A DNA stretch of 64,000 nucleotides from Streptomyces albicerus. Lineage in GTDB: Bacteria > Actinomycetota > Actinomycetes > Streptomycetales > Streptomycetaceae. The DNA is taken from assembly GCF_008905045.1 (NCBI RefSeq), contig NZ_VWMY01000015.1, positions 1 through 64,000 on the forward strand, in the 5' to 3' direction. Below are positions 16,582-26,049 of the stretch, in pieces (within the stretch, counting starts at the first letter, position 1; each line of letters begins with the position of its first letter). The notes beneath the pieces were generated by a model. It was not told where the DNA came from. It made no database searches and saw only the letters and a program-made list of their open reading frames with translations. Both the position numbers and the translations under genes were made by a program.

Positions 16582-17289
16582 ATGAAGCGCAACATCGTCA
16601 TCGCCACCGTAGCGGCCGCGGCCCTCGTCGGGGGCGGCACGGCGACGGCCCTCGCGGTCACGGGTGACGAGGACGCGCAGGTGAAGCAGTCCAGCGTGCG
16701 GGTGTCGGACGACGACCGCAGCGACCGCGACGACTCGGTCAACGGCACCGACGACGACCGCGACGACCGTCACGACAAGGCCGAGGACGGCGAGAACGCC
16801 GCCGAGGCGAAGGCCGCGAAGGTCGACGCGGCCGACGCGATCGCCGCCGCGCTGAAGAACACGCCGGGTACGGCGGTCTCCGCCGAGCTGGACGACGAGG
16901 GCAGCAGCCTGGTGTGGGACGTGGACGTGCTCTCCTCGGGCGGCAGCCGGCACAGCGTCCAGGTCGACCCGGGCACCGGCAAGGTGCTCGGCTCGCACGC
17001 CGACGCGGAGGACGCCGACGACACCGCGCAGGTCCGGGCCGCGCTGAAGGGCTCGTCCGTCTCCGCGGCGGAGGCCGCGGAGGCCGCCGCCGCGAAGGGT
17101 GCAGTCACGTCGGTCGACCTCGACGAGGACGGCCGCACCCACGCCTGGGACGTGGAGACGACCGCCTCGAACGGCGCCGAGAAGGAGTGGAAGGTCGACC
17201 TGAAGTCGGCCAAGGTCACCGCGGACACGTCCTCGGACGACGACTCCGCCGACGACAACGACTCGGCCGACAACGACTCCGACGACTGA
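16582..17289 (+). CDS. Secreted or membrane-anchored protein with two PepSY domains
   Basis: A 235-aa protein. An N-terminal signal (MKRNIVIATVAAAALVGGG, ending near TALAVTG) is followed by an Asp-rich linker of about 45 residues. Two PepSY repeats follow: DAADAIAAALKNTPGTAVSAELDDEGSSLVWDVDV and the second ending THAWDVETTASNGAEKEWKVDL. The tail is again Asp/Ser-rich. PepSY domains often regulate proteases or sit beside two-component systems. The adjacent sensor also has an acidic stretch, so the two may share an extracellular ligand such as a divalent cation (inference). The ATG at 16582 sits behind GGAGGAATCC. Confidence 0.8.
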   Translation: MKRNIVIATVAAAALVGGGTATALAVTGDEDAQVKQSSVRVSDDDRSDRDDSVNGTDDDRDDRHDKAEDGENAAEAKAAKVDAADAIAAALKNTPGTAVSAELDDEGSSLVWDVDVLSSGGSRHSVQVDPGTGKVLGSHADAEDADDTAQVRAALKGSSVSAAEAAEAAAAKGAVTSVDLDEDGRTHAWDVETTASNGAEKEWKVDLKSAKVTADTSSDDDSADDNDSADNDSDD

Positions 17290-17308
17290 CGGTTCGGACG
17301 ACCGGCGG

Positions 17309-18541
17309 TCAGCGGACCGGTTGCTCGGCGGCCTCCCCGGCACGTGGTGCCTCCGGGGAGGCCGCCGCATGCCATGAGACGAGTGCCGCGACCAGTGCCG
17401 TGGCGCCCGAGGCGACGAAGCACACGGCGAGCGGCAGCCGCCCGACCAGCAGGCCGACCGCCGCGGCTCCGGCCGAGGAACCCGCGTTCACCGCGGTGTT
17501 CACCCACGCGCCGGCCTGCACGCGGGAGCCGGGCGGCGCGCTCTCGTCGGCGAGCAGATACGACGTGGTGAGCGCCGGGGCGACGAACAGCCCCGCCACG
17601 GCCACGGCGGCGGAGAGCGTCAAGAGCCCCGGTGCCAGCCCGGCCGCGCCCAGGGCGAGCGCGAGGCCGACGGCGAGCAGCGGAAGCCGTACGCGGGCGG
17701 ACGTACGCCAGTTGACGGCACCGTTCAGGAGCCCGCCCACCGCGCTGCCCGCGGACAGCGCGGCGAGCACCCAGGCCACGGCTTCGTCCCCGTGGTGGCG
17801 CTGTTCGGCGAAGGCCAGCACCAGCAGGTCGACGGCTCCCAGCGCGAGCCCGACCCCCGCCGCCACGACGACGGGCTGTACGAGTCCGCGGGCGCCCCGC
17901 ATCCGCGCCCCCGCGCGTGACGCGCGCACAGCGACACTTTTCACGGCGGGGGATGTGACGAACGCCAGCGTGCCGAGGCCCACCAGCAGCGCGCTGGCGG
18001 CGACCCCGGCGGCGGGAGGCGCGAACCGCACGACCACGCCCACCAGCAGCGGGCCGGAGACGAACAGCAGCTCCTCGGCGACCCCGTCCAGGCTGTACGC
18101 GCGCTGCAACAGCCGCCGGTCGGTGATGAGTTCGCCCCAGACGGCCCGCATGGTGGCCCCGAGGGGCGGGGTGCACGCGCCGGCGGCGACGGCCACGGCT
18201 CCCAGGACCGCCGCGGGCGCTCCGGGGCGCCAGCTCACCGCCGCGAGTGTGCCGAGCAGGCCCGCGTACAGCGAGGCCATCGGCAGCAGCGCGCGGCGCG
18301 GGCCATGCCGGTCGACCAGAGCCGCCCTCAGGGGCGACAGGAACACGCTCGCGGCGCCGAAGAGCGCCATGACGGCGCCGGCCACGGCGTACGAGCCGGT
18401 GGCTCGGCTCACCGCCAGCATCACGGCGAGCGAGACCATTCCGTACGACAGCCGGCCGACGAGGGCCGCGGTGAAGGTGCGGGTGGCGTGGGGCATGCGG
18501 AATACCGCGGCATACGAAGGCCGCGTTGTGGACGCAGACAT
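17309..18541 (-). CDS. MFS transporter
   Basis: A 410-aa, 12-helix major facilitator protein. It contains the loop motif LVDRHGPRRALLPMASL between early helices and Gly/Ala-rich helices throughout. It is convergent with the PepSY gene (20 bp apart) and is not in an operon. The ATG at 18541 follows GAGGAACTCTTCGC. Substrate unknown. It is not closely related to the MFS protein at 2880-4280. Confidence 0.8.
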   Translation of the reverse strand: MSASTTRPSYAAVFRMPHATRTFTAALVGRLSYGMVSLAVMLAVSRATGSYAVAGAVMALFGAASVFLSPLRAALVDRHGPRRALLPMASLYAGLLGTLAAVSWRPGAPAAVLGAVAVAAGACTPPLGATMRAVWGELITDRRLLQRAYSLDGVAEELLFVSGPLLVGVVVRFAPPAAGVAASALLVGLGTLAFVTSPAVKSVAVRASRAGARMRGARGLVQPVVVAAGVGLALGAVDLLVLAFAEQRHHGDEAVAWVLAALSAGSAVGGLLNGAVNWRTSARVRLPLLAVGLALALGAAGLAPGLLTLSAAVAVAGLFVAPALTTSYLLADESAPPGSRVQAGAWVNTAVNAGSSAGAAAVGLLVGRLPLAVCFVASGATALVAALVSWHAAASPEAPRAGEAAEQPVR

Positions 18542-18886
18542 GCGAAGAGTTCCTCGAGGAGGGGGCGCCGAGACGGGCGCCCGGGCAGCGGGGACGCCTG
18601 TGCGCCGCGACGGCTACGCCGGATGCGCTGCCGATCGCGGGCCGGGGCGGGCCCTATGCCAAGAGGAGGAACACGCGGAAAAACGTACCAGCGGCCCCCG
18701 GCGGCCGACCAGGCTGTTTTCGCCCCCGCCGCCCCTACCCGTCCCATCCCTGGGGGCTGCGCCCCCGGACCCCCGCTTGTCGGCCTGAACGGCCTCGCCC
18801 TCAAACGCCGGACAGGCTGAAAATCAGCCCCTCCCCAGAAGGATGGGACGGGTAGGGGCGGCGGGGGCGAGGAAACCCTCCCGGGC
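18542..18886. other. 345-bp intergenic region with repeat element
   Basis: No gene is seen. The half near the MFS gene should hold its promoter, but none is obvious. The half near meaB is filled by a 30-bp inverted repeat pair and a GGGGGC-TGC-GCCCCC hairpin (about 18751-18766). Confidence 0.6.
18720..18870. repeat. Perfect 30-bp inverted repeat bounding a 151-bp element
   Basis: 18720-18749 is the exact reverse complement of 18841-18870, and the same 30 bp occurs once more at 58-87. Ninety-one bases separate the arms and include two further small hairpins. It lies downstream of meaB. It could be a terminator or a small mobile element. Confidence 0.8.
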
Positions 18887-19843
18887 TCAGCGCTCCGTCA
18901 AGCCCTCCACCAGGGAGTCCGCCGCCCGGTACGGGTCCAGCTCCCCCGCCACAATCCGCTCGGCCAGGGTGCTCAACCGCCGGTCACCGTGCAGGTCCCC
19001 GATCCGCTCCCGCAGCGCCGTGACCGCGATCGTCTCGACCTCGTGCGAAGCCCGGGCGAGACGCCGCTCCGCGAGCACTCCCCGCTCCTCCATCCACGCC
19101 CGGTGCTTCTCCAGGGCCTCGACCACCTCGTCGATGCCCTCCCCTCGCGCCGCGACCGTCTTGACGATCGGCGGCCGCCAGTCACCGGGGCCTCGGGACT
19201 CGCCGAGCCCCAGCATGTGGTTCAGCTCGCGGGCCGTGGCGTCGGCCCCGTCCCGGTCGGCCTTGTTGACGACGTACACGTCGCCGATCTCGAGGATCCC
19301 GGCCTTGGCCGCCTGGATACCGTCGCCCATCCCGGGCGCGAGCAGCACCACGGACGTGTCCGCCTGCGAGGCGATCTCGACCTCGGACTGCCCGACGCCG
19401 ACGGTCTCGACGAGGACCACGTCACAGCCCGCCGCGTCCAGCACACGGATCGCCTGGGGGGCCGCCCAGGCGAGTCCGCCCAGGTGGCCCCGGGTCGCCA
19501 TGGAGCGGATGTAGACACCGGGGTCGGACGCGTGCTCCGACATCCGTACGCGGTCGCCGAGCAGCGCCCCGCCGGAGAACGGCGAGGACGGGTCGACGGC
19601 GAGGACACCGACGCGCTTGCCCTGCCGCCGGTAGGCAGTCACGAGCGCCGACGTGGAAGTCGACTTGCCGACACCCGGCGACCCGGTGAGCCCCACGACG
19701 TACGCGTTGCCCGCGAGCGGAGCCAGCGCGGCCATGACCTCTCGGAGCTGCGGGGACGCCCCCTCCACCAGGGAGATCAGCCGGGCGACGGCCCGCGGCC
19801 GGCCTTCCCTGGCCTGGGCCACCAGCGAGGCGACGTCCTGCAT
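18887..19843 (-). CDS. meaB: MeaB-type GTPase chaperone of B12-dependent mutase
   Basis: A 318-aa G3E GTPase of the MeaB/ArgK/MMAA family, which protects and reloads methylmalonyl- or isobutyryl-CoA mutase with adenosylcobalamin. Walker A is GSPGVGKST (54-62). Other motifs are VLAVDPSSPFSGGALLGDRVRM (switch region), DVVLVETVGVGQSE and NKADRDGADAT. ATG 19843 and GTG 19846 are adjacent; GGAG sits just upstream of both. It follows the thiolase gene by 49 bp on the same strand, probably one operon. A mutase partner, icmA, is encoded 17 kb away. Confidence 0.9.
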   Translation of the reverse strand: MQDVASLVAQAREGRPRAVARLISLVEGASPQLREVMAALAPLAGNAYVVGLTGSPGVGKSTSTSALVTAYRRQGKRVGVLAVDPSSPFSGGALLGDRVRMSEHASDPGVYIRSMATRGHLGGLAWAAPQAIRVLDAAGCDVVLVETVGVGQSEVEIASQADTSVVLLAPGMGDGIQAAKAGILEIGDVYVVNKADRDGADATARELNHMLGLGESRGPGDWRPPIVKTVAARGEGIDEVVEALEKHRAWMEERGVLAERRLARASHEVETIAVTALRERIGDLHGDRRLSTLAERIVAGELDPYRAADSLVEGLTER

Positions 19844-19892
19844 CACAACTCCGTTCAGTAGATCACCAAGGTCGGCATGAAACGAACGTGCG

Positions 19893-21095
19893 TCAGGCCT
19901 TGGGTACCCGCACGATCAGCGCGTCACCCTGCCCGCCGCCCCCGCACAGCGCGGCCGCACCCACGCCACCGCCCCGCCGCTTCAGCTCGAGGACGAGGTG
20001 CAGTACGAGCCGGGCGCCGGACATGCCGATGGGGTGACCGAGGGCGATCGCGCCACCGTTGACGTTCACCTTTTCGGTGGAAACTCCGAGGTCCTTCATT
20101 GACTGGACCGCGACGGCGGCGAACGCTTCGTTGATCTCGATCAGGTCAAGATCCCCGACGCTCAGGCCCTCCTTCTTCAGCGCGTGCTGAATGGCGTTCG
20201 ACGGCTGCGACTGCAAAGAGTTGTCGGGTCCCGCGACGTTCCCGTGGGCGCCGATCTCCGCAATCCACTCCAGGCCGAGCTCCTGCGCCTTGGCCTTGCT
20301 CATGACGACGACGGCGGCCGCCCCGTCGGAGATCTGCGAGGCCGAACCGGCCGTGATGGTCCCGTCCTTGGTGAACGCGGGCCGCAGCTTGCCGAGCGAC
20401 TCGGTGGTCGTCTCGCCGCGGATGCCCTCGTCCTTGCTGAAGACGACGGGCACGCCCTTGCGCTGGGGAATTTCCACCGGGGTGATCTCGGCCTCGTAGA
20501 CGCCGTTCTTCTGCGCGGCCGCGGCCCGCTGGTGCGACAGGGCGGAGAACTCGTCCTGCTCGGGGCGGAGGATGCCGAGCCGTGTGTTGTGCTTCTCGGT
20601 CGACTCGCCCATGGCGATGTTCTCGAAGGCGTCGGTCAGCCCGTCGTACGCCATCGCGTCGAGCATCTCGATCGCGCCGTACTTGTAGCCTTCGCGGGAC
20701 TTCGGCAGCAGATGCGGCGCGTTGGTCATGGACTCCTGACCGCCGGCGACCACGACATCGAACTCACCTGCACGAATGAGCTGATCCGCGAGCGCGATGG
20801 CGTCGAGGCCCGACAGACAGACCTTGTTGATCGTGAGCGCCGGGACACTCATCGGGATGCCCGCCTTGACCGCCGCCTGGCGTGCCGGGATCTGCCCCGC
20901 CCCGGCCTGGAGCACCTGGCCCATGATCACGTACTGCACCTGGTCGCCACCGATCCCCGCACGGTCGAGGGCGGCCTTGATCGCAAAACCACCGAGGTCG
21001 GCACCCGAGAAGGATTTCAGGGAGCCGAGCAGCCGTCCCATCGGGGTGCGGGCACCCGCGACGATGACGGAGGTGGTGCTGTTCGTTCCAGACAT
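19893..21095 (-). CDS. Acetyl-CoA C-acetyltransferase (thiolase)
   Basis: A 400-aa type II thiolase catalysing reversible condensation of two acetyl-CoA to acetoacetyl-CoA. The catalytic residues are all present: nucleophile Cys93 in [11 protein letters not shown], His354 in [16 protein letters not shown] and Cys384 in [10 protein letters not shown]. Length is normal for the family. The start [18 protein letters not shown] at 21095 fits homologues and follows AAGGGGATCGCTCCTC. It is first in a probable operon with meaB and diverges from the epimerase gene. Likely roles are the entry to the ethylmalonyl-CoA pathway, butyrate or PHB metabolism, or short-chain degradation. Confidence 0.93.
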   Translation of the reverse strand: MSGTNSTTSVIVAGARTPMGRLLGSLKSFSGADLGGFAIKAALDRAGIGGDQVQYVIMGQVLQAGAGQIPARQAAVKAGIPMSVPALTINKVCLSGLDAIALADQLIRAGEFDVVVAGGQESMTNAPHLLPKSREGYKYGAIEMLDAMAYDGLTDAFENIAMGESTEKHNTRLGILRPEQDEFSALSHQRAAAAQKNGVYEAEITPVEIPQRKGVPVVFSKDEGIRGETTTESLGKLRPAFTKDGTITAGSASQISDGAAAVVVMSKAKAQELGLEWIAEIGAHGNVAGPDNSLQSQPSNAIQHALKKEGLSVGDLDLIEINEAFAAVAVQSMKDLGVSTEKVNVNGGAIALGHPIGMSGARLVLHLVLELKRRGGGVGAAALCGGGGQGDALIVRVPKA

Positions 21096-21151
21096 GAGGA
21101 GCGATCCCCTTCCAGCTTGCACAGCTGAGGAGTGAACGAGGGTTTACTTCG

Positions 21152-21181
21152 AATGTACTGAGGGGTAGTCCACCCCGTCAC
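21152..21181 (-). promoter_or_regulatory. Candidate promoter of the thiolase-meaB operon
   Basis: Reading leftward, GTGACG (21176-21181), an 18-bp spacer and TACATT (21152-21157) lie 57 bp before the thiolase ATG. This fits a vegetative Streptomyces promoter, but was judged by eye. Confidence 0.4.
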
Positions 21182-21243
21182 CCGGCTGTCGGTGTGATCG
21201 CGCGCACGTTGCGTAACCGCCTCCGGAGCGCTGCACTAACAGC

Positions 21244-21684
21244 ATGCTGACGCGAATCGACCACATCGGGATCGCCTGTTTCGACCTCGACAAGACCGTC
21301 GAGTTCTATCGTGCGACGTACGGCTTCGAGGTCTTCCACTCGGAGGTCAACGAGGAGCAGGGCGTACGCGAGGCCATGCTCAAGATCAACGAGACGTCCG
21401 ACGGCGGCGCCTCCTACCTCCAGCTCCTGGAGCCCACCCGCGAGGACTCTGCCGTCGGGAAGTGGCTGGCCAAGAACGGCGAGGGTGTGCACCACATCGC
21501 CTTCGGCACGGCGGACGTGGACGCGGACGCCGCCGACATCAGGGACAAGGGCGTACGAGTGCTGTACGAGGAGCCGCGCAGGGGTTCGATGGGCTCCCGG
21601 ATCACCTTCCTGCATCCGAAGGACTGCCACGGCGTCCTGACAGAACTGGTCACTTCGGCGCCTGTTGAGTCACCTGAGCACTGA
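21244..21684 (+). CDS. mce: Methylmalonyl-CoA epimerase
   Basis: A 146-aa vicinal-oxygen-chelate fold enzyme that interconverts (2R)- and (2S)-methylmalonyl-CoA. Metal ligands are visible as His7 in RIDHIGIA, His in GEGVHHIAFGTADVD and the C-terminal Glu in HGVLTELV. Internal beta-alpha-beta-beta-beta repeats and length are normal. It diverges from the thiolase-meaB operon over 148 bp, so the three genes form a functional cluster for methylmalonyl/ethylmalonyl-CoA handling. Confidence 0.93.
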   Translation: MLTRIDHIGIACFDLDKTVEFYRATYGFEVFHSEVNEEQGVREAMLKINETSDGGASYLQLLEPTREDSAVGKWLAKNGEGVHHIAFGTADVDADAADIRDKGVRVLYEEPRRGSMGSRITFLHPKDCHGVLTELVTSAPVESPEH

Positions 21685-21915
21685 CCCCCGTACATATGGG
21701 CCGGTAGGGTTGGGGTCGGCCGTCGCCTCTTCGGGGCGGTCCGGGTCCTCATCGTCAGGATCCGAGGGCCGGGGTCCAGGTTTCGGGGGACGAGCGTCGG
21801 GGCAGCAGCCCGTGCTCCGCCGTTGATCTGACACCATTCCCCGGGGGCCCCGTTCGGCGGATGGACGGTGCTCGTTTGGAGAGACTTGCGACCAGGGGAC
21901 GGATGGGACCGCGCA

Positions 21916-24900
21916 GTGCGGGGCTACGAACGCCAGGAGCGAGAGCCGGCGGCTGACGTCGACCACCTCTCTCGGTTCGAGGCCGAGATGGAGCGGCTGA
22001 AGACCGAGCGGGAGAAGGCCGTCCAGCACGCCGAGGACCTCGGCTATCAAGTCGAGGTGCTGCGCGCCAAGCTGCACGAGGCGCGGCGCAATCTGGCGAC
22101 CCGGCCTGCCTACGACAGCGCCGACATCGGCTACCAGGCCGAGCAGATGCTCCGTAACGCGCAGATCCAGGCGGACCAGCTGCGCCAGGACGCGGAGCGG
22201 GAGCTGAGCCAGGCCCGCGCGCAGACCCAGCGGATTCTCCAGGAGCACGCCGAGCAGGCCGCCCGTCTCCAGGCGGAGCTGCACCAGGAGGCGGTCACCC
22301 GCCGCCAGCAGCTCGACCAGGAGCTCTCCGAGCGCCGGCAGAGCGTCGAGTCGCACGTCAACGAGAACGTGGCCTGGGCCGAGCAGCTGCGCGCCCGCAG
22401 CGAGCAGCAGGCCCGCCGGCTCCTCGACGAGTCGCGTACCGAGGCCGAGCAGGCCCTGGCCACCGCCCGCGCGGAGGCCGAGCGGGTCGCCTCGGAGGCC
22501 CGAGCGCGGCTGCAGAGCGACGCCGAGCAGGCGCGCGCGGAGGCCGAGGCGCTGCTGCGCCGGGCCCGCACCGACGCCGAGCGGCTGCTGAACGCGGCGT
22601 CGACGCAGGCCCAGGAGGCCACCGACCACGCCGAGCAGCTGCGCAGCTCGACCGCGACCGAGTCGGACAGCGCGCGCCGTCAGGCGACCGAACTGAGCCG
22701 GGCCGCCGAGCAGCGCATGACCGAGTCCGAGGCCGCGCTGCGCGAGGCGCGGGCCGAGGCGGACAAGGTCCTCGCCGAGGCGAAGGAATCCGCGTCCAAG
22801 GCCCTCTCCAGCGCGGAGTCGGCGAACGAGCAGCGCACGCGTACGGCCAAGGAGCAGGTCGCCCGGCTGGTCAGCGAGGCCACCAAGGAGGCCGAGACCA
22901 CCAAGGCCGAGGCCGAGCAGGTCGTCGCGGACGCCAAGGCCGCCGCCGAGAAGATCATCGCGGAGGCCGAGGAGAACGCGCGCAGCCTCACCGCCGAGGA
23001 GACCGCCTCCCAGCTCTCCAAGGCGGCCCGGACGGCCGAGGACGTCCTCAACAAGGCGTCCGAGGAAGCCAAGAACACCACCAAGGCGGCGACCGAGGAG
23101 GCCGAGCGGATCCGCGCCGAGGCCGAGGCCGAGGCGGACCGGCTGCGGGCCCAGGCGCACGACATCGCCGAGGAGCTCAAGGGCGCGGCGAAGGACGACA
23201 CCAAGGACTACCGCGCCAAGACGGTCGAGCTGCAGGAAGAGGCGCGCAGGCTGCGCGGCGAGGCCGAGCAGCTGCGCGCGGACGCGGTCGGCGAGGGCGA
23301 GCAGATCCGCTCCGAGGCCCGGCGCGAGGCCGTCCAGCAGATCGAGGAGGCGGCCAGGACCGCCGAGGAACTGCTCGCCAAGGCGAAGGCCGACGCGGAC
23401 GAGCTGCGGTCGAACGCGACGACGGAGAGCCAGCGGGTCCGCACCGAGGCCATCGAGCGCGCCACGACGCTGCGCCGGCAGGCCGAGGAGACCCTGGAGC
23501 GCACCCGCACGGAGGCCGAGCGGCACCGGGCGGAGGTCGTCGAGCAGTCCGAGGGCATCAGGGCGGAGGCCGAGCGGGCCGCCCGGGAGCTGCACGAGGA
23601 CACCGAGCGCGCCATAGCGGCCCGGCAGGCCGAGGCGGCCGAGGAGCTGACCCGGCTGCACACGGAGGCCGAGGAGCGCGTGGCCTCCGCCGAGCAGGCG
23701 CTGACCGACGCGCGCGCCGAGGCCGAGCGGATCCGCCGCGAGGCCGCCGAGGAGACGGACCGGCTGCGCGGCGAGGCCGCCGAGCGGATCCGTACGCTCC
23801 AGGCGCAGGCCGAAGCGGAGGCCGAGCGCCTGCGTACGGAGGCCGCGTCGGACGCGTCCGCGTCGCGTGCCGAGGGCGAGGCCATCGCCGTACGGCTGCG
23901 TTCGGAGGCCGCGTCGGAGGCCGAGCGGCTGAAGTCGGAGGCACAGGACACCGCCGACCGGGTACGGGCGGAGGCGCAGGCCGCCGCCGAGCGGCTCGCC
24001 ACGGACGCCGCCGAGGCGCTGTCCGCCGCCCAGGAGGAGGCCGCCAGGCGCCGCCGCGAGGCCGAGGAACTCCTCGGCGCCGCACGGCAGGAGGCCGACC
24101 AGGAGCGGGAGCGGGCCCGCGAGCAGAGCGAGGAGCTGCTGGCCTCGGCGCGCAACCGCGTGGAGGAGGCCCAAGCCGAGGCCGTACGGCTGGTCGAGGA
24201 GGCGGACCGCCGGGCGACCGAGATGGTGTCGGCCGCCGAGCAGACCGCGCAGCAGGTACGCGACTCCGTGGCCGGGCTGCACGAGCAGGCCCAGGAGGAG
24301 ATCACCGGCCTGCGCTCCGCCGCCGAGCACGCGGCAGAGCGCACGCGCACGGAGGCTCAGGAGGAGGCCGACCGGGTCCGCGCCGACGCGTACGCGGAGC
24401 GGGAGCGGGCCGCCGAGGACGGCAACCGGATCCGGCGTGAGGCGCAGGAGGAGTCGGAGGCCGCCAAGTCCCTTGCGGAGCGCACGGTTTCGGAAGCGAT
24501 CGCCGAGTCGGAGCGGCTGCGTTCGGACGCCGCGGAGTTCGCCCAGCGGGCCCGTACGGAGGCGTCGGACACCGTCGCGGCGGCCGAGCAGGACGCGTCC
24601 CGCAGCCGCGCCGAGGCCCGCGAGGACGCCAACCGCATCCGGTCGGACGCGGCGACGCAGGCCGACACCCTCATCACCGAGGTGACGTCGGAGGCGGAGC
24701 GGCTCACCGCGGAGACCAACGCGGAGGCGGAGCGGGTCCGCTCCGAGTCCGTGGCGAAGGCCGAGAAGCTGATCTCGGACGCGACGAGCGACGCCGAGCG
24801 GCTGCGCGCCGAGGCGGCCGAGACGGTCGGTTCCGCGCAGCAGCACGCCGAGCGGGTCCGCAGCGAGGCGCAGCGGGTCAAGGCCGAGGCGGCCGACGAG

Positions 24901-25764
24901 GCCGAGCGGGTCACGGCGGCGGCGCGCGAGGAGGCCGACCGGACGCTGGACGAGGCGCGCAAGGAGGCCAACAAGCGGCGTTCCGAGGCGGCCGAGCAGG
25001 TCGACACTCTGATCACGGAGACGACCAACGAGGCCGACAAGCTGATCTCCGAGGCACGGCAGACCGCGCAGAAGACCACGGCGGACGCCGAGTCGCAGGC
25101 CGACACGATGGTCGGCGCGGCCCGCAACGAGGCGGAGCGGCTGGTCTCCGAGGCGACGGTCGAGGGCAACTCCCGGGTGGAGCGGGCCCGGACCGACGCG
25201 GACGAGCTGCTGGTCGGCGCGCGCCGGGACGCCACGGCGATAAGGGAGCGCGCGGAGGAGCTGCGCGACCGGATCACCGGCGAGATCGAGGAGCTGCACG
25301 AGCGGGCCCGCCGCGAGTCCGCCGAGGCGATGAAGTCGGCAGGCGAGCGCTGCGACGCGCTGGTGAAGGCCGCCGAGGACCAGCTGAAGGAGGCCGAGGC
25401 GAAGGCCAAGGACCTGGTGTCGGAGGCCAACTCCGAGGCGGGCAAGGTCCGTATCGCCGCGGTGAAGAAGGCGGAGGGGCTCCTCAAGGAGGCCGAGCAG
25501 AAGAAGGCCGCGCTCATCTCCGAGGCCGAGGAGATCAGGTCCGAGGCGGTGCGCGAGGCGCGGGCCGCGGTCGAGGAGGGCAAGCGCGAGCTCGAGGTGC
25601 TGGTCCGCCGCCGCGAGGACATCAACGCCGAGATCTCCCGTGTCCAGGACGTCCTCGAGGCGTTGGAGTCTTTCGAGGCCCCGTCGAGTGGCAAGGACGG
25701 TGGCGTGAAGGCGGGCGCTGCGGTCGGCGCGCCTCGATCGGGCGGCAAGCCGTCGGAGGGTTAG
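21916..25764 (+). CDS. scy: Scy, large coiled-coil tip-growth scaffold protein
   Basis: A 1282-aa, almost entirely coiled-coil protein built of repeated Ala/Glu/Arg-rich segments such as EAERLRTEAASDASASRAEG. It matches Scy, which in S. coelicolor organises the polarisome, recruits DivIVA and FilP and sets new tips and branches. The N-terminal 30 residues (RGYERQEREPAADVDHLSRF) are the only non-repetitive part besides the Gly-rich C-terminus. I start it at GTG 21916, where Scy-type homology begins; the ORF stays open 16 codons upstream. Codon bias of the repeat creates a 1416-aa open frame on the other strand, a shadow. filP follows 285 bp downstream. Confidence 0.92.
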   Translation: MRGYERQEREPAADVDHLSRFEAEMERLKTEREKAVQHAEDLGYQVEVLRAKLHEARRNLATRPAYDSADIGYQAEQMLRNAQIQADQLRQDAERELSQARAQTQRILQEHAEQAARLQAELHQEAVTRRQQLDQELSERRQSVESHVNENVAWAEQLRARSEQQARRLLDESRTEAEQALATARAEAERVASEARARLQSDAEQARAEAEALLRRARTDAERLLNAASTQAQEATDHAEQLRSSTATESDSARRQATELSRAAEQRMTESEAALREARAEADKVLAEAKESASKALSSAESANEQRTRTAKEQVARLVSEATKEAETTKAEAEQVVADAKAAAEKIIAEAEENARSLTAEETASQLSKAARTAEDVLNKASEEAKNTTKAATEEAERIRAEAEAEADRLRAQAHDIAEELKGAAKDDTKDYRAKTVELQEEARRLRGEAEQLRADAVGEGEQIRSEARREAVQQIEEAARTAEELLAKAKADADELRSNATTESQRVRTEAIERATTLRRQAEETLERTRTEAERHRAEVVEQSEGIRAEAERAARELHEDTERAIAARQAEAAEELTRLHTEAEERVASAEQALTDARAEAERIRREAAEETDRLRGEAAERIRTLQAQAEAEAERLRTEAASDASASRAEGEAIAVRLRSEAASEAERLKSEAQDTADRVRAEAQAAAERLATDAAEALSAAQEEAARRRREAEELLGAARQEADQERERAREQSEELLASARNRVEEAQAEAVRLVEEADRRATEMVSAAEQTAQQVRDSVAGLHEQAQEEITGLRSAAEHAAERTRTEAQEEADRVRADAYAERERAAEDGNRIRREAQEESEAAKSLAERTVSEAIAESERLRSDAAEFAQRARTEASDTVAAAEQDASRSRAEAREDANRIRSDAATQADTLITEVTSEAERLTAETNAEAERVRSESVAKAEKLISDATSDAERLRAEAAETVGSAQQHAERVRSEAQRVKAEAADEAERVTAAAREEADRTLDEARKEANKRRSEAAEQVDTLITETTNEADKLISEARQTAQKTTADAESQADTMVGAARNEAERLVSEATVEGNSRVERARTDADELLVGARRDATAIRERAEELRDRITGEIEELHERARRESAEAMKSAGERCDALVKAAEDQLKEAEAKAKDLVSEANSEAGKVRIAAVKKAEGLLKEAEQKKAALISEAEEIRSEAVREARAAVEEGKRELEVLVRRREDINAEISRVQDVLEALESFEAPSSGKDGGVKAGAAVGAPRSGGKPSEG

Positions 25765-26049
25765 GGGACTCCAGTGGATCTCCGCGGAGGAAGGAGCGGC
25801 CTTGGGCGCGCCGCGAGCACGTGCCGGGCGTCGCGAGGCCGCGGAGGTCCCTTGGCAGCCCCCCCGGCCAAATGGCCAATTTCCGTGGGTGTAAGAGGCC
25901 TTCAGTGAAGTCTCTGGCAAGCGGTCCGGCAGTTAGCCACCAAAAAGGGTGTCATTCTCCATATCAATCGGGCTACTGCTCGATGACACACCGTCTTGAC
26001 CCCTAGGATTCCCCCTATCACCTCACCGGTCTCATTCGACAGGAACCCC
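25765..26049. other. 285-bp gap between scy and filP
   Basis: Contains a comparatively AT-rich stretch (25930-25990) with imperfect inverted repeats, GTGTCAT/ATGACAC and ATCGGGC-tact-GCTCGAT. These may be the filP control region or a weak scy terminator. No ORF of interest. Confidence 0.4.

Noticed and set aside
19893..21684. A biosynthetic gene cluster start (thiolase, epimerase, dehydrogenase)
   Set aside because: No polyketide synthase, NRPS or tailoring genes occur; the genes match core primary metabolism.
21670..25920. A 1416-aa open frame opposite scy
   Set aside because: It is rich in Leu/Gly/Arg repeats that mirror the scy codons, has no family match and no ribosome site. It is a third-position GC shadow.
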